64,000 nucleotides of DNA from Pantoea agglomerans NBRC 102470 (GCF_001598475.1 NZ_BCZA01000005.1:310001-374000), one strand, 5' to 3'. Positions 18,256-29,288 are shown, counted from the stretch's first letter. Notes: generated by a model not told the origin, from the sequence alone. Program-made: numbers and translations.

Positions 18256-18979
18256 TAGCTAAATAACGCTGGTACTGTATCGATTGCGGAAAACGTCGCG
18301 CTAACTGGTCGCCATAACGTGAAACGTCAGCGGCATCTCCCTGTAGCGCGGCGAAACGTAAGTGTAACGCCAGACTTCGTGCCGTTGCGGGCAGCTGTTG
18401 CTGGTAAACATCAAGCAAAACCTGCACCTTCGCCAGATGGTTATCTGCCATCTGCTTTTCAGCTTCCGACAGCAGCGAATCAGCTTTGCGTCTGTCAGCC
18501 TCAATGGCCTGGCGTAGTGTCCTGCGGGCAGCGGCAATATCGCCAGCCTGCAGATAACAAAACCCTGCCAGTTCAAGCGCGTCATTGCGTGCATCAAACT
18601 GCGGTGCTGCGCTTGCCCGACTAAACTGTTGATGCGCTTCGCCATACTGCCTTAAAGCGCAGAGAAACGCACCGTAATTGTTAGCAACAAAACCATTATC
18701 CGGGGCCTGCTGCTGTGCCAGTATAAACCGTGCCTGCGCCGCTGTCTGATTACCCTGCTTCTGCGCCAGTCGAGCCAGCGCAAGCGAGACCCGGTAATCC
18801 TCTGGCGCGGCGGCCTGTGCCCGCAGAAAGTTTCGCTCAGCTGCGGCATAGTCGCCACCCGCCAGATAGTGCATCCCTAACTGCAGACGCACCTCTTCTG
18901 CTCCGGGTTCGCGATGCTGGCTGACACACCCGCTTACAACAAACAGCGCCAGTAAAACTGCAGGTAATCCGTTACGCAT
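18245..18979 (-). CDS. pilW: PilW/PilF-type TPR lipoprotein, type IV pilus stability
   Basis: A 244-residue lipoprotein. ATG 18979 is preceded by GGAAAC and gives a signal peptide ending in the lipobox VVSGC (Cys about 17), so it is an outer membrane lipoprotein. Five to six TPR motifs follow (for example [20 protein letters not shown]). Members assist PilQ secretin assembly in pseudomonads. In enterobacteria the gene sits before rodZ and its role is less clear. No pilus genes are nearby. Confidence 0.88.
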
Positions 18980-19059
18980 AATCGTTTCCATCCGGTTGAC
19001 GTTGACAGGCTGCAGCCTGCCACGCGTCATCACTTCAGGAAACGCTCTGAGTCACTCTT

Positions 19060-20229
19060 CTAGAGAGCCTTCACAGAGATGGCTTCACCCGCCATTTTTT
19101 TACGCATCGTACGCTTGGTACGGTCGATCACCTCACCGGCTAACTGACCACAGGCGGCATCGATATCATCGCCACGGGTTTTACGCACGATGGTCGTAAA
19201 ACCATAGTCCATCAGGACTTTGGAGAAACGATCGATGCGGCTGTTGGAGCTACGGCCATAAGGCGCGCCCGGGAAGGGGTTCCAGGGGATCAGGTTGATT
19301 TTACACGGTGTTTCTTTCAGTAATGCGGCGAGTTCATGCGCATCATCTGTGCTGTCATTGACGTGATCCAGCAATACGTACTCGATGGTCACGCGTCCCT
19401 GATTGGCGTTGGATTTGCCAATGTAGCGTTTCACCGCCGCCAGGAAGGTTTCGATATTGTACTTTTTGTTGATCGGGACAATATCATCACGCAACTTATC
19501 GTTAGGCGCGTGCAGGGAAATCGCCAGCGCGACGTCGATCATATCGCCCAGTTTATCCAGCGCGGGCACCACACCCGAAGTGGAGAGGGTCACGCGACGC
19601 TTCGACAGACCAAAACCGAAGTCATCCAGCATGATCTCCATCGCCGGGACCACGTTATTGAGGTTGAGCAGCGGCTCGCCCATGCCCATCATCACCACGT
19701 TGGTGATAGGACGCTGGCCGGTGATTTTCGCTGCGCCGACAATTTTTGCCGCGCGCCACACCTGACCAATAATTTCTGACACCCGCAGGTTACGGTTAAA
19801 GCCCTGCTGTGCGGTCGAACAGAATTTACACTCCAGCGCACAACCCACCTGTGAAGAGACACAGAGCGTGGCGCGGTCCCCTTCCGGGATATAGACCGTT
19901 TCCACCAGCTGGTCGCCCACGCGAATGGCCCATTTGATGGTGCCGTCGGTAGAGCGCATCTCTTCTGCCACTTCTGGCGCACGGATCTCCGTCAGCTCCA
20001 TCAGCCGGTTACGCAGCTTTTTGTTGATGTCGGTCATCTGCTCGAAGTCATCGCAGCAGTAGTGATAAATCCACTTCATGACCTGATCGGCGCGGAAAGG
20101 CTTTTCGCCCAGCGACAGGAAGAATTCGCGCATCTGCTGACGGTTGAGATCCAGCAGGTTTATTTTCTGGCTTTTGGGGGAGACGACAATAGGGGATGCG
20201 GACGCGGACGTCACAATCTGTTCGGACAT
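19060..20229 (-). CDS. rlmN: 23S rRNA (A2503-C2)/tRNA (A37-C2) methyltransferase RlmN
   Basis: A radical SAM enzyme that methylates C2 of A2503 in 23S rRNA and A37 of some tRNAs. It has 389 residues. The cluster motif CALECKFC lies near 125-132; the mechanistic Cys in the C-terminal [12 protein letters not shown] is present. It depends on a [4Fe-4S] cluster. The gene follows ndk but is separated from it by a strong terminator at 20283-20325, so it probably has its own promoter. Confidence 0.97.
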   Translation of the reverse strand: MSEQIVTSASASPIVVSPKSQKINLLDLNRQQMREFFLSLGEKPFRADQVMKWIYHYCCDDFEQMTDINKKLRNRLMELTEIRAPEVAEEMRSTDGTIKWAIRVGDQLVETVYIPEGDRATLCVSSQVGCALECKFCSTAQQGFNRNLRVSEIIGQVWRAAKIVGAAKITGQRPITNVVMMGMGEPLLNLNNVVPAMEIMLDDFGFGLSKRRVTLSTSGVVPALDKLGDMIDVALAISLHAPNDKLRDDIVPINKKYNIETFLAAVKRYIGKSNANQGRVTIEYVLLDHVNDSTDDAHELAALLKETPCKINLIPWNPFPGAPYGRSSNSRIDRFSKVLMDYGFTTIVRKTRGDDIDAACGQLAGEVIDRTKRTMRKKMAGEAISVKAL

Positions 20230-20282
20230 AATATTCTCTGGCCTCGTTGTTACACGTTATGGCGCTGTTCAGGGATAGGTGA

Positions 20283-20325
20283 AAAAAATTGCGCCTTCAT
20301 TAAGCTGAGTCAATGAAGGCGCAAT
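20283..20325 (-). terminator. Strong terminator after ndk
   Basis: ATTGCGCCTTCATT and AATGAAGGCGCAAT form a perfect 14-bp stem with a 10-base loop and a run of T on the minus strand. Confidence 0.93.
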
Positions 20326-20416
20326 ATTGTACAACATCTGCAGCCTGATAACAGGCGGGAGTGACCTCCCCTACGCAGATTTTTGTAAAGCCGACGTAAC
20401 GTTTATCGCCAGGCGA

Positions 20417-20848
20417 TTAACGGGTACGTGGGCAGATTTCGTTTTCGCCAAAGAAATAAGCGATTTCGCGGGCAGCGGATTCAGCAGAATCTGAACCGTG
20501 CGTGGCGTTTTCGGTGAAGCTGTCAGCGTAGTCAGCACGCAGTGTGCCAGCCAGTGCGTTTGCCGGGTTAGTGGCACCCATCAGGTCACGGTGACGCTGA
20601 ACGGCATTTTCACCTTCCAGCACGGAAACAACAACCGGGCCAGAGGTCATGAATTCAACCAGACCATCGAAGAATGGCTTGCCCTGGTGCTCAGCGTAAA
20701 AACCTTCAGCCTGCTCTTTGCTCAGCTGCAGCATTTTTGCGCCAACGATTTTGAAGCCAGCGCTTTCAAAACGGTTGTAGATAGCACCAATCACATTTTT
20801 AGCGACGGCGTTTGGCTTGATGATAGAAAAAGTACGTTCGATTGCCAT
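20417..20848 (-). CDS. ndk: Nucleoside diphosphate kinase
   Basis: It transfers phosphate from ATP to other NDPs and keeps NTP and dNTP pools balanced. It is 143 residues, as in E. coli. The active-site signature [12 protein letters not shown] contains the phosphorylated His near 117. It ends at its own terminator and lies downstream of pbpC, as in E. coli. Confidence 0.98.
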   Translation of the reverse strand: MAIERTFSIIKPNAVAKNVIGAIYNRFESAGFKIVGAKMLQLSKEQAEGFYAEHQGKPFFDGLVEFMTSGPVVVSVLEGENAVQRHRDLMGATNPANALAGTLRADYADSFTENATHGSDSAESAAREIAYFFGENEICPRTR

Positions 20849-21023
20849 GATGACCTCTGTCTTAACGTTCTGAAGAAACCGGTGGCGTCCGCCCCGGTTA
20901 AGAAACGGCGCCGATTATAGGGGCTGAGTCCGGCATTGCCTATCAGAGATCCCTAATTTGATGAAAATTCTTGATCTGAGTCGAAGCAGACGCGCCATAG
21001 TTATGATTTAGCGCAAAAAAGCG

Positions 21024-23363
21024 TCAGCCCCGGCTGAAGGTGACGGAGACAAGTTGCCCCTCTTCATCCATCACCACCAGCTGATACTCGCCCGGATGAT
21101 CGAGCTGCAGCGACAGGCTGTCTGCGGCGTTCTGCGTCATCAGAGGCTCACCATTCAGGAACCACCAGCGCTGTGTGCCCTGCCCTCCCTGCACCGCGAC
21201 CGGCATTGTCAGCGCGCTCCTGCCCGGCAGCGGTCTGACAATTTGCCCCTCAATCACGCCGGTAACGATCAGCGGTGCGCTGCTGCCCTGCTGTAACGGC
21301 GGACACCGGGCATCGACAGGGGGCAGACGTTGCGCCCGCCGCTCCTGAGGCGGCAGCCAGGCCTCCAGCGGCAGCGGCCAGACCAGCCGTTCATGGCGGG
21401 TGGCGTCGGGGCAGTCTGCTGCGACGCGCAGTCCCTGCGCATTCTGCCAGTAGCCCAGGCGTAATCCGCTGAGGCTCTCCTGACCGGGAGCCAGCAATGT
21501 AGGCGGCAGCGTGTCGGCGGCAACCCAGCTTTGCCGCCGCTGGCGACAGTTTTCGTCTCCGGCGGGCAACGGCTGACCGCCAGGCCAGCAAATGGTCGCC
21601 ACCGTCACCGAGGCCGGCCGCGGATCGCCCGGAACGTCACGTCTGCCGAGGCGACTCATCAGCAGGCTGTTGATCTGATTCATGACGGGCACGGCAGAGG
21701 CAAAACCAAACTGCCCGGCAACCGGCGTCGCATCCGGTCTTCCGACCCAGACGCCAATCAGATAACGGGGATTGATCCCCACCGACCAGGCGTCGCGGTA
21801 GCCATAACTGGTGCCGGTTTTCCAGGCCAGTGGCACCACATCGGGTACGCTGCCATTGCCCGCGGGCTGCGCTTCCCCGGCCAGGATACGCCGGATGATC
21901 CACGCCGACTCAGGCGAAAGCAGCGGCCGCTGCTGTAAGGGTTGATCGGGCATCCAGCGCAGCTGGCCGGCGTTACCGTGGCGGGCAAAGGCGCTGTAGG
22001 CAGCCACGATCTCATCCATGCGCGCTCCGGTGCCGCCGAGAATCAGGGAAAGATTAGGTTCAGCGCCGGGGGGAAAACGCAAGTTCAGACCGACATTGCG
22101 CAGGCGCGCTGCAACGTTTTTCGGCCCCAGCGCCTCCAGAAGCTGCACCGCAGGCAGATTCAGCGACCGCACCAGTGCGTCACTGGCGCTGACCGGCCCG
22201 TGAAATCCGGTATCGAAGTTGCCTGGCCGGTAATCACCAAAGCGACGCGGCACATCCTGCAGCAGTGATTCAGCATGAATCAGCCCCTCATCCAGCGCCA
22301 TGCCGTAAATAAAGGGTTTTAACACCGAGCCTGGCGAACGCACGCTGGCGATCATATCCACATGGCCAAAACGGCTGTCATCGGTAAAGTCAGCCGAGCC
22401 GACGTAGCCGCGAACCGCCATGGTGGTGTGATCCACCACCAGCATCGCCAGCGAGGTGCGTGGTGGAAGCTGATTTTTAACATTCAGCGCCAGGCTTTCC
22501 AGTTCGCGCTGCAGTGAGGGGTCAAGCGTAGAGACAATCTTATCGCTGTGGCTGATCGACAGCAGCCGCCGGGCCAGCAGCGGCGCCATCTGTGGCATCT
22601 GGCGCGGCGGCAGCCACACCGGCTCCTGGCGGATTTCCGCCACCTGTTCAGCGGACCAGATGCGGTATTCCGCCAGCCGATCCAGCACTTTGTTGCGTGC
22701 GGCTTCTGCCCGCTCCGGCCAGCGATCGGGTCGCAGACGGCTGGGTGCCTGCGGCAAAACGGCCAGCAGCGCCGCCTCGCCCGGCGTCAGCTGTGACGGG
22801 GCTTTTCCCAGCCAGCTCCAGCTGGCCGCGCCCACCCCTTCCAGCGTGCCGCCAAAGGGCGCACGGTTAAGATAGAGCGTCAGGATGTCACGTTTGGAAA
22901 GATGCCACTCCAGCTGCAGCGCCCGCCACGCCTGAATCAGCTTGCCGCGCAGCGTCCGGGGTTGCGGGTCGATAAGGCGTGCCACCTGCATGGTCAGCGT
23001 GCTGCCTCCGGAAATCACGCTCTGATGGCGCAGATCCTGCCAGGCGGCACGCAGCAGAGCCAGGGGATTGATGCCGGGATGATACCAGAACCAGCGATCT
23101 TCGTAGGTCAGCAGCGCCTGCAGATAGGCCGGAGCCACCTCCTCTGGCGTGACCGGATAGCGCCAGATCCCCTTGCTGTCAGCAAAGCGCCACAATGGTG
23201 TACCGTCGCTGGCAACAACCACCCGCGCAGGCTGCACCTGTTTAAGCGGCAACGGGAAAAGCCGATCCAGCCCCCATATAGACAGCCACAGCGCCAGAAA
23301 AAAAAGCGGCAGCGCGAGCCACCACTTTTTGATGCTGCTGACGTTTACCACGCGTCGCGTCAC
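21024..23363 (-). CDS. pbpC: Penicillin-binding protein 1C (peptidoglycan glycosyltransferase)
   Basis: A 779-residue bifunctional class A PBP. A membrane helix (about 14-32) is followed by a GT51 glycosyltransferase domain with YEDRWFWYHPGINP and SGGSTLTMQ. The transpeptidase domain has SVLKPF (the catalytic Ser is in SPGSVLKPF), SLN and KTGTS. A C-terminal BiPBP_C domain ends the protein. The start is GTG directly after the yfhM TAA with no spacer, so expression probably depends on translational coupling to yfhM. A pbpC-yfhM pair is the common arrangement in proteobacteria. Confidence 0.95.
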   Translation of the reverse strand: MTRRVVNVSSIKKWWLALPLFFLALWLSIWGLDRLFPLPLKQVQPARVVVASDGTPLWRFADSKGIWRYPVTPEEVAPAYLQALLTYEDRWFWYHPGINPLALLRAAWQDLRHQSVISGGSTLTMQVARLIDPQPRTLRGKLIQAWRALQLEWHLSKRDILTLYLNRAPFGGTLEGVGAASWSWLGKAPSQLTPGEAALLAVLPQAPSRLRPDRWPERAEAARNKVLDRLAEYRIWSAEQVAEIRQEPVWLPPRQMPQMAPLLARRLLSISHSDKIVSTLDPSLQRELESLALNVKNQLPPRTSLAMLVVDHTTMAVRGYVGSADFTDDSRFGHVDMIASVRSPGSVLKPFIYGMALDEGLIHAESLLQDVPRRFGDYRPGNFDTGFHGPVSASDALVRSLNLPAVQLLEALGPKNVAARLRNVGLNLRFPPGAEPNLSLILGGTGARMDEIVAAYSAFARHGNAGQLRWMPDQPLQQRPLLSPESAWIIRRILAGEAQPAGNGSVPDVVPLAWKTGTSYGYRDAWSVGINPRYLIGVWVGRPDATPVAGQFGFASAVPVMNQINSLLMSRLGRRDVPGDPRPASVTVATICWPGGQPLPAGDENCRQRRQSWVAADTLPPTLLAPGQESLSGLRLGYWQNAQGLRVAADCPDATRHERLVWPLPLEAWLPPQERRAQRLPPVDARCPPLQQGSSAPLIVTGVIEGQIVRPLPGRSALTMPVAVQGGQGTQRWWFLNGEPLMTQNAADSLSLQLDHPGEYQLVVMDEEGQLVSVTFSRG

Positions 23364-26300
23364 TTACTGAATATGCAGCTGCGACGGCGTGCTGCCGGTG
23401 GCGCGCCACTCCGGCACATACATCGACTCGACCTGCGGTGGTGGCATCAGATAGCGCCCCGGTGTGACCGCCCGCGCCAGGTAGACCAGCGTCGCGGGAC
23501 GATAAGTATCCACCGCCAGTGCCGCCACAAAGCGATCGTCACGGAACTCAATGTGTCTGATGTCAGCCTGCTGCATGTCACCCATGCTCTCCTTCAGCGC
23601 ATCCGCACTGTCGCCGAGGCTGGCGCTGCTGTCTGCCAGGTTCTGGTTTTCCAGCTCCAGACCGGCAGGCAGCAGATCCACCACCAGCGCATCGGTGATG
23701 CTGCGCTTCGACGAAACGGTCAGACGCACCACCAGCAACTCGCCGCTGCGCAGATTGCTGAGATCGGCGGCTTTGCCATCCAGCGTAAAGTATTCACGTT
23801 TTATCCCGAGCACATTGCTCTCCGGCAGTGGCGCGGCCAGCGGATAACCGGTGACATCCAGACGACCATACAGCGGCGCACTGCCCGGATTACTGACGGC
23901 TAAGCCCTGCAACAGTCGTTCAGCCCCCAGCCCTTTATTCAGTGGCGCATCGCCCTGCAGAGGCTGTGCATTGCCCGACAGTTGCGCCTGCCAGCTTCCG
24001 CCCTGCGCACGCTGCAGCGTATGCGCCGCTAAATAGAGCGCGTTATTCTCCTGAGTCGAGAACCAGCGCTTGCCGTTGACCTCTTTTGACAACGACAGCA
24101 GCAGACTATTCTGCAAATCAGGCTGCAGCTTATTCTCTGCTAACAGGGCTATCATCATCCCCTCATCGCGCACCGTGCTGCCATAGTCGCCATACCACTC
24201 TTTATCTGAGCGCGTCAGACTGGCACCCTGCATGATCGCAAGCGATGCGCGCTGCCCGTCACCCATCAGCTTCAGCGCCACGCCAAGCTGCATCAGCGCC
24301 AGGCCGGAGCGGGCCTTCTCACGCTTTTCATACAAGGCGCGCAGCGCACCCAGCGGCGCACGCTGCTGACGCGCCAGCACCAGTCCGGCGTAAGCCTGCA
24401 CGCTGAACTGCAGCGCGGCGTTGTTATCACTGCCGCCGCCGCTGATCTGCGCGGGATCCTGCAGATAGCGCAGCAGCCGTGCGTTAGCGCGATCAACTAC
24501 ATTATCCGGCAGCGCATAGCCCGCCTCGCTGGCGCGAAGCAGGAAATCGGTCACGTAAGGCGTCAGCCAGAACTCCTCCTCACTCTGCTTGTCCCACAGC
24601 CCGAAGCTGCCGTTGGCCCGCTGCATGCCCGCCAGACGGGCAATGCCGGTGTCGACGGCGGCCCGGCGCGCCTCATCACTGCTGGTTTTTATCCCCATCG
24701 CGGTCAGCTCGGCATGGCTGGTGTAGAGCGACGGCCAGAGGCCGCTGGTGGTCTGTTCCAGACAGCCGTAGGGATAGGCATAAAGCGCACTGATATAGCT
24801 GGCGATATTGAGCGGCGGACGATTGCTCAGCGTCAGTTGTCCACTCAGGGTCTGAGCATCCAGCCCGGTAAACGCGGCTGCCGCGACCTGCCAGGGCTGA
24901 TCGGAATTGATGACGGCATCGAAATTCAGCGTCCGGGCCGGATAAGGTGGCCTGACGCCGATTTTCCACTGCTGTTTGCTGGGCTTCACCTGCTCGCCCG
25001 GCAGGTTCAGACCGGAAATCTGCACGGCAACCTCGCCATCACCAAAGCCGGTTTTCGCCATGACCGGAATCTGAAGTGTGGTACGCGCGCCTTTGGCCAG
25101 CGTCACACTCTGGCTGGCAGCCCCGGCCAGATCCACTAAGCCACTGCTGCTCAGATCCACCTTCAGAGTTTGCGGCAGATCGGTCAGGTTAGTGAGATCC
25201 AGCGCCAGTGAGGCTGTATCGCCGCTGGCAAGGAAGCGCGGGGTGGCCAGTTCGCTGATCAGCGGCGCCGCGACCACCAGTTTGCGCTCTGCCGCGCCGA
25301 AGCTGTCGTCGCTCCAGGCCTGAGTCATCAGCCGCAGTTCGCCGTTAAAGGCCGGGATCGGCAGCGTAATCGATCCGTTGCCCTCTTTATCCAGTGTGAC
25401 TGCCTGTAACTGCTGCGCCACGATATTGACGTGCGTCACCGGCTTTTTGCCGCCGCGCGTCATCGATTCATCCTCGCCATCACCACCAAAACGCAGCGCC
25501 GCGAGCCGGCCACCGCCTTCGATCAGCTGGCCAAAGACGTCGTACTGATCGACGTTGTAGCGTTTACGGCCAAAGAAAGCCTGCCACGGATCGGGCGTTT
25601 TAAAATCCGTCACGCTCAGAACGCCGCTGTCCACCGCTGACAGCAGTACATTCACTTTTTCAGGCAGCGGGCCGCCATCACGACTGGCGTGGACTTTTAC
25701 CGTCAGGCGTTGCTCAGGACGGATTTTATCGGGCGCATCCAGCGTCAGATTTAAGCGGCGCGCCTCCGTCGCCATCGGCAGATGCAACAGCCCCACCGCG
25801 CGTTTTGGCGTTGCGCCACTGACCTTATCGCCGTCACGCACCACGATGGCGCTGAAGTAGAGATCGTGACGCTGCCAGCTCTCAGCAACAGGGACATCCA
25901 CCGTTGTGCCGCCCTTTGGTACGGTCAGTGGCTGCCACCAGAGCGTGCCGCTGCTCGACTCCACCATCAGGTAACCTTTACCGGCCGCCGGTGACTCAAC
26001 CTGCAGATGCACGGTATCGCCCGGCTGGTAAGCCGCTTTATCCAGCTTCAGTCTGACCTGATCCGGGCGCAATGCACCCGTGCCGTTGGTGTTATCCTGC
26101 CAGTCATAACCCGCCTGGAACCGGACGCTGCTGACGATCTTCTCGCCCGCCTGCACTTCCAGCCGGTAGTGGCCCCACTCGACCGGGAAGCTGACTTTGG
26201 TGCTGCCATCAGCCGGGACAGAGATGGCGCGTTCATCTTCCTGCAGATCCTTGTCGCTATACTGCGACTGCCAGCCTTCGCTGTCAGAGAAGCTCCAGTA

Positions 26301-28259
26301 GTAATCATGGCGTTCACGGATCAGGCGAACATCCAGCTTCTCTGCCGCCAGTTTTTTGCCCTGACTGTTGGCATAGACAATGTCGAATTCGGCCAGGCTC
26401 TGTTCCGGCACGGTCGGCTCATCGTGATAGCTGTCACTGCGGTAGTCATAAACCGCCTTGTTACCAAACAGCGGCCGGATACCCGGCAGCGCTTCAGCGG
26501 GCCAGATGGCCTGGGTGGCACGACGGGTGACCGGACGTCCGCCGGTTTCCAGCAGGCTGGCCTGCAGGATCAGATTGAGCGGAGAGTGGAGCTGATCCCA
26601 CTGATTTTCTACCGTGAGTTGTGCTTTACCGCTGGCATCGAGCTTGAGATCCACCTCATCCAGCGTCCGCTTTAACCCCTCTTCGGTGATGTCACCAAAC
26701 TGGTAGCCTGGCAGTGCAGTCACCGCCTCGCGTGCCGGTCGCAGATAGAGTTGACCCTGTAGCGTGTTACCTGCCGCTGGGGCGCCATAGAGATAGCGCC
26801 CCTCAATACCGAACTCAACACTGGCATCAGCGGCCTGTGGCTGAGGGTCATTTTTCAGGGTTAACGCCATACGCTCCGGCAGAAAATCTTCGACGTGAAA
26901 CTTCCACTCTCGCTTGAGGTTATCGCCGGTATTCAGTCGCAACATCCAGTCGCCGGTCATGGCCGACGCGGACAGCGCCAGTCGCTGCTGGTAGAATCCC
27001 GCTTCAGGCTGCCAGACAAAAGTCCGCATCACCTGGCCATCGGGCTGCACCAGCTCCGCTTTGATCGGCTGCGCGGGCAAGGGGTGTCCGTCGGCATCGC
27101 GAAGCAGCGCATTCACGATGACCGTTTCGCCAGGACGATAGATATCGCGCGGACCAAAAACAAACAGCTGTTTGTCATAGCCCTGCGGCCCCGCGACCGG
27201 GAATTCAGCGAGATCCAGCGCCGGACGCGCCAGGTCGATCATTGAGGTCTGTTCTCCCTGAATTGCCAGCAGGAGCTTGCCTTTTTCATCCGCCTTGAGG
27301 CTCAGATGACCGGTGCTGTCACTGGTACCGCTTTGCAGCACCTGCCCCTTCTCATCCAGCAACCTGACGCTGACCCCGGAAAGCGGCTGACCGTCTGCCA
27401 GACTCTGGGCGAACAGTTCAAACCGGGTCGGGAAGCGATGCAGTGACAGGCCAATATCGCTGAGGGTGAAAAGCGTGGCGGGCTGGCTGTAGCGATAAGT
27501 ACCGGCCTGCTTCATCACCGCCAGATAGACGCCCGGCTGCTGAAGTGCGGTAATGTCACGCATCGGTAGCTGCAGTTTTTCACGCGTGTTACGCGCCGGG
27601 TTGAGCTCAAAGCGTCCGCTATAGACCAGCTGGCTGCTTTTCAGCAGCTCCTGCGACTGCCAGTTTGAGAGGTTGTTGCCGTAATTCCACTGCGAGAGAA
27701 ATTCCGCCAGGCCGGCATTCTTTATCCGGAAGAAATCGACATCGACCTGGTCAACATTCAGCGCCAGCACCGGCAGTCCCTGCGTGATACGCAGCGGCAG
27801 CAGTGAACCGCGACTGGCAAAGCCCACCATCGGCTGGATATCACGGGTGGCGATTTTCTGACTGTAATCGGCGGCAAGCGTCTCTCCGCTGGCCGCGCGC
27901 AGTCCCGCATCCACCGTGACGGTGAAGTGACGCGACGGCTCGGGATGGCGGAAGCGCAACGTTTTGCGGTTAGCAGAAAGCTCCCAGCCGCCATCCACCC
28001 GGCCCTGTTTATCGTCGGTCAGCCTGACTTTTTGCGCGATATCCTGTTTATCATCAAGCGGCTGATTGAAGGTTAAGACCAGCGCAGCGGCATTATCGAT
28101 CTGCAGTTCCGAGAGATCGATAATCGTCAGCGGTTTGCTGACCTGGGAGGTTGCGGGTGCTTCTGCCGCCTGGAGAGGCAAAACAGGTAACAGGGTCGCT
28201 GACAGCAGCGAGCCACCGATCAGCATGCTGAGCAGCAGCCGGGTATTGCGTTTCTTCAT
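23364..28259 (-). CDS. yfhM: Bacterial alpha-2-macroglobulin (ECAM type)
   Basis: A 1631-residue periplasmic protease trap that covalently binds attacking proteases and is thought to work with PBP1c after wall damage. It has many MG domains and the thioester motif CLEQ (Cys1166 in YPYGCLEQTTSG), with the following Gln-rich thioester domain. E. coli YfhM is 1653 residues. ATG 28259 gives MKKRNTRLLLSMLIGG and a signal ending LQA/AEAP. Unlike E. coli, there is no Cys in this region, so no lipobox. It should be soluble in the periplasm rather than membrane-anchored. pbpC follows without a gap. Confidence 0.95.
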   Translation of the reverse strand: MKKRNTRLLLSMLIGGSLLSATLLPVLPLQAAEAPATSQVSKPLTIIDLSELQIDNAAALVLTFNQPLDDKQDIAQKVRLTDDKQGRVDGGWELSANRKTLRFRHPEPSRHFTVTVDAGLRAASGETLAADYSQKIATRDIQPMVGFASRGSLLPLRITQGLPVLALNVDQVDVDFFRIKNAGLAEFLSQWNYGNNLSNWQSQELLKSSQLVYSGRFELNPARNTREKLQLPMRDITALQQPGVYLAVMKQAGTYRYSQPATLFTLSDIGLSLHRFPTRFELFAQSLADGQPLSGVSVRLLDEKGQVLQSGTSDSTGHLSLKADEKGKLLLAIQGEQTSMIDLARPALDLAEFPVAGPQGYDKQLFVFGPRDIYRPGETVIVNALLRDADGHPLPAQPIKAELVQPDGQVMRTFVWQPEAGFYQQRLALSASAMTGDWMLRLNTGDNLKREWKFHVEDFLPERMALTLKNDPQPQAADASVEFGIEGRYLYGAPAAGNTLQGQLYLRPAREAVTALPGYQFGDITEEGLKRTLDEVDLKLDASGKAQLTVENQWDQLHSPLNLILQASLLETGGRPVTRRATQAIWPAEALPGIRPLFGNKAVYDYRSDSYHDEPTVPEQSLAEFDIVYANSQGKKLAAEKLDVRLIRERHDYYWSFSDSEGWQSQYSDKDLQEDERAISVPADGSTKVSFPVEWGHYRLEVQAGEKIVSSVRFQAGYDWQDNTNGTGALRPDQVRLKLDKAAYQPGDTVHLQVESPAAGKGYLMVESSSGTLWWQPLTVPKGGTTVDVPVAESWQRHDLYFSAIVVRDGDKVSGATPKRAVGLLHLPMATEARRLNLTLDAPDKIRPEQRLTVKVHASRDGGPLPEKVNVLLSAVDSGVLSVTDFKTPDPWQAFFGRKRYNVDQYDVFGQLIEGGGRLAALRFGGDGEDESMTRGGKKPVTHVNIVAQQLQAVTLDKEGNGSITLPIPAFNGELRLMTQAWSDDSFGAAERKLVVAAPLISELATPRFLASGDTASLALDLTNLTDLPQTLKVDLSSSGLVDLAGAASQSVTLAKGARTTLQIPVMAKTGFGDGEVAVQISGLNLPGEQVKPSKQQWKIGVRPPYPARTLNFDAVINSDQPWQVAAAAFTGLDAQTLSGQLTLSNRPPLNIASYISALYAYPYGCLEQTTSGLWPSLYTSHAELTAMGIKTSSDEARRAAVDTGIARLAGMQRANGSFGLWDKQSEEEFWLTPYVTDFLLRASEAGYALPDNVVDRANARLLRYLQDPAQISGGGSDNNAALQFSVQAYAGLVLARQQRAPLGALRALYEKREKARSGLALMQLGVALKLMGDGQRASLAIMQGASLTRSDKEWYGDYGSTVRDEGMMIALLAENKLQPDLQNSLLLSLSKEVNGKRWFSTQENNALYLAAHTLQRAQGGSWQAQLSGNAQPLQGDAPLNKGLGAERLLQGLAVSNPGSAPLYGRLDVTGYPLAAPLPESNVLGIKREYFTLDGKAADLSNLRSGELLVVRLTVSSKRSITDALVVDLLPAGLELENQNLADSSASLGDSADALKESMGDMQQADIRHIEFRDDRFVAALAVDTYRPATLVYLARAVTPGRYLMPPPQVESMYVPEWRATGSTPSQLHIQ

Positions 28260-28405
28260 GGTAGTTCCTTCACCGGGACGCAGGGAGTGTCGTTTGATTA
28301 CGCAGCGCAATTTCATATCAATGCTCGCATTTAATCAACGCTTCTCTTGAGATGGTGCGCACATTCCCTGACACTGGTATGACAGATTGCTGAGATGAGG
28401 TTGTT

Positions 28406-29248
28406 ATGACGACGCCACTGTTTGTGTCCGCCGACTGGTTACAAGAGCACTACAACGATGAGCGGCTTCAGGTGCTGGATGCACGGTTGTTGCCACCCGG
28501 TATGGAAGCGGTTCGCGATATCCAGGCCGAATATCTGGCGGGTCATTTACCCGACGCCCCTTACTTCGATATTGAAGCGCTTTCCGATCACACCAGCCCT
28601 TACCCCCATATGCTGCCCCGCGCCGAAAGTTTTGCCGTCGCGATGCGTGAACTGGGTGTCAGCAGTGATAAGCACCTGGTGGTGTATGACGAGGGTAATC
28701 TCTTTTCTGCGCCACGCGCCTGGTGGATGCTGAAAACCTTTGGTGTGGCTCAGGTGTCGATTCTGGCCGGGGGCTTGCAGGGCTGGAAAGAAGCTGGTTT
28801 TGCGCTGGCAACCGGCGAAGTGAATCTGCCGGAAGGTGAGTTTGAGGCCCACGCAGATGAAAGCCGGGTGAAACGCCTGACGGACGTACTGCTGATCAGC
28901 CATGAAGGCGGCGCACAGATTATTGATGCGCGTCCTGCCAATCGCTTTAACGCCGAAGTGGATGAACCACGTCCCGGATTGCATCGCGGACACATTCCCA
29001 ACAGCCTGAACGTGCCGTGGAACAGCCTGGTTGAACAGGGAAAACTCAAGCCGGAGGCGGAACTTCAGACGCTGTTTGCCGATGCGGGCGTCGATATTAC
29101 CCAACCGGTGGTCGCCAGCTGTGGCTCAGGCGTGACGGCGGTGGTGGTGATTCTGGCGCTGACGGCGCTGGGCGCACGGGATGTCACGCTGTATGACGGA
29201 TCCTGGGGCGAATGGGGCAGTCGCGACGACTTACCTATCGCGAAATAA
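28406..29248 (+). CDS. sseA: 3-mercaptopyruvate sulfurtransferase
   Basis: It transfers sulfur from 3-mercaptopyruvate to thiol acceptors or cyanide, in the cytosol. It has 280 residues (E. coli 281). Two rhodanese domains are present; the second has the active-site loop CGSGVT with Cys239. The first has the family signature YDEGNLFSAPRAWW. It is divergent from yfhM and convergent with sseB, with a terminator between. A possible sulfur source beside IscS; that link is inference. Confidence 0.96.
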   Translation: MTTPLFVSADWLQEHYNDERLQVLDARLLPPGMEAVRDIQAEYLAGHLPDAPYFDIEALSDHTSPYPHMLPRAESFAVAMRELGVSSDKHLVVYDEGNLFSAPRAWWMLKTFGVAQVSILAGGLQGWKEAGFALATGEVNLPEGEFEAHADESRVKRLTDVLLISHEGGAQIIDARPANRFNAEVDEPRPGLHRGHIPNSLNVPWNSLVEQGKLKPEAELQTLFADAGVDITQPVVASCGSGVTAVVVILALTALGARDVTLYDGSWGEWGSRDDLPIAK

Positions 29249-29250
29249 AA

Positions 29251-29276
29251 AACAGGCGGCCCATGAGCCGCCTGTT
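29251..29276. terminator. Bidirectional terminator between sseA and sseB
   Basis: AACAGGCGGC and GCCGCCTGTT form a perfect 10-bp stem around CCATGA, with A and T flanks on the two sides. Confidence 0.88.
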
Positions 29277-29288
29277 TACGTTGTTGTC

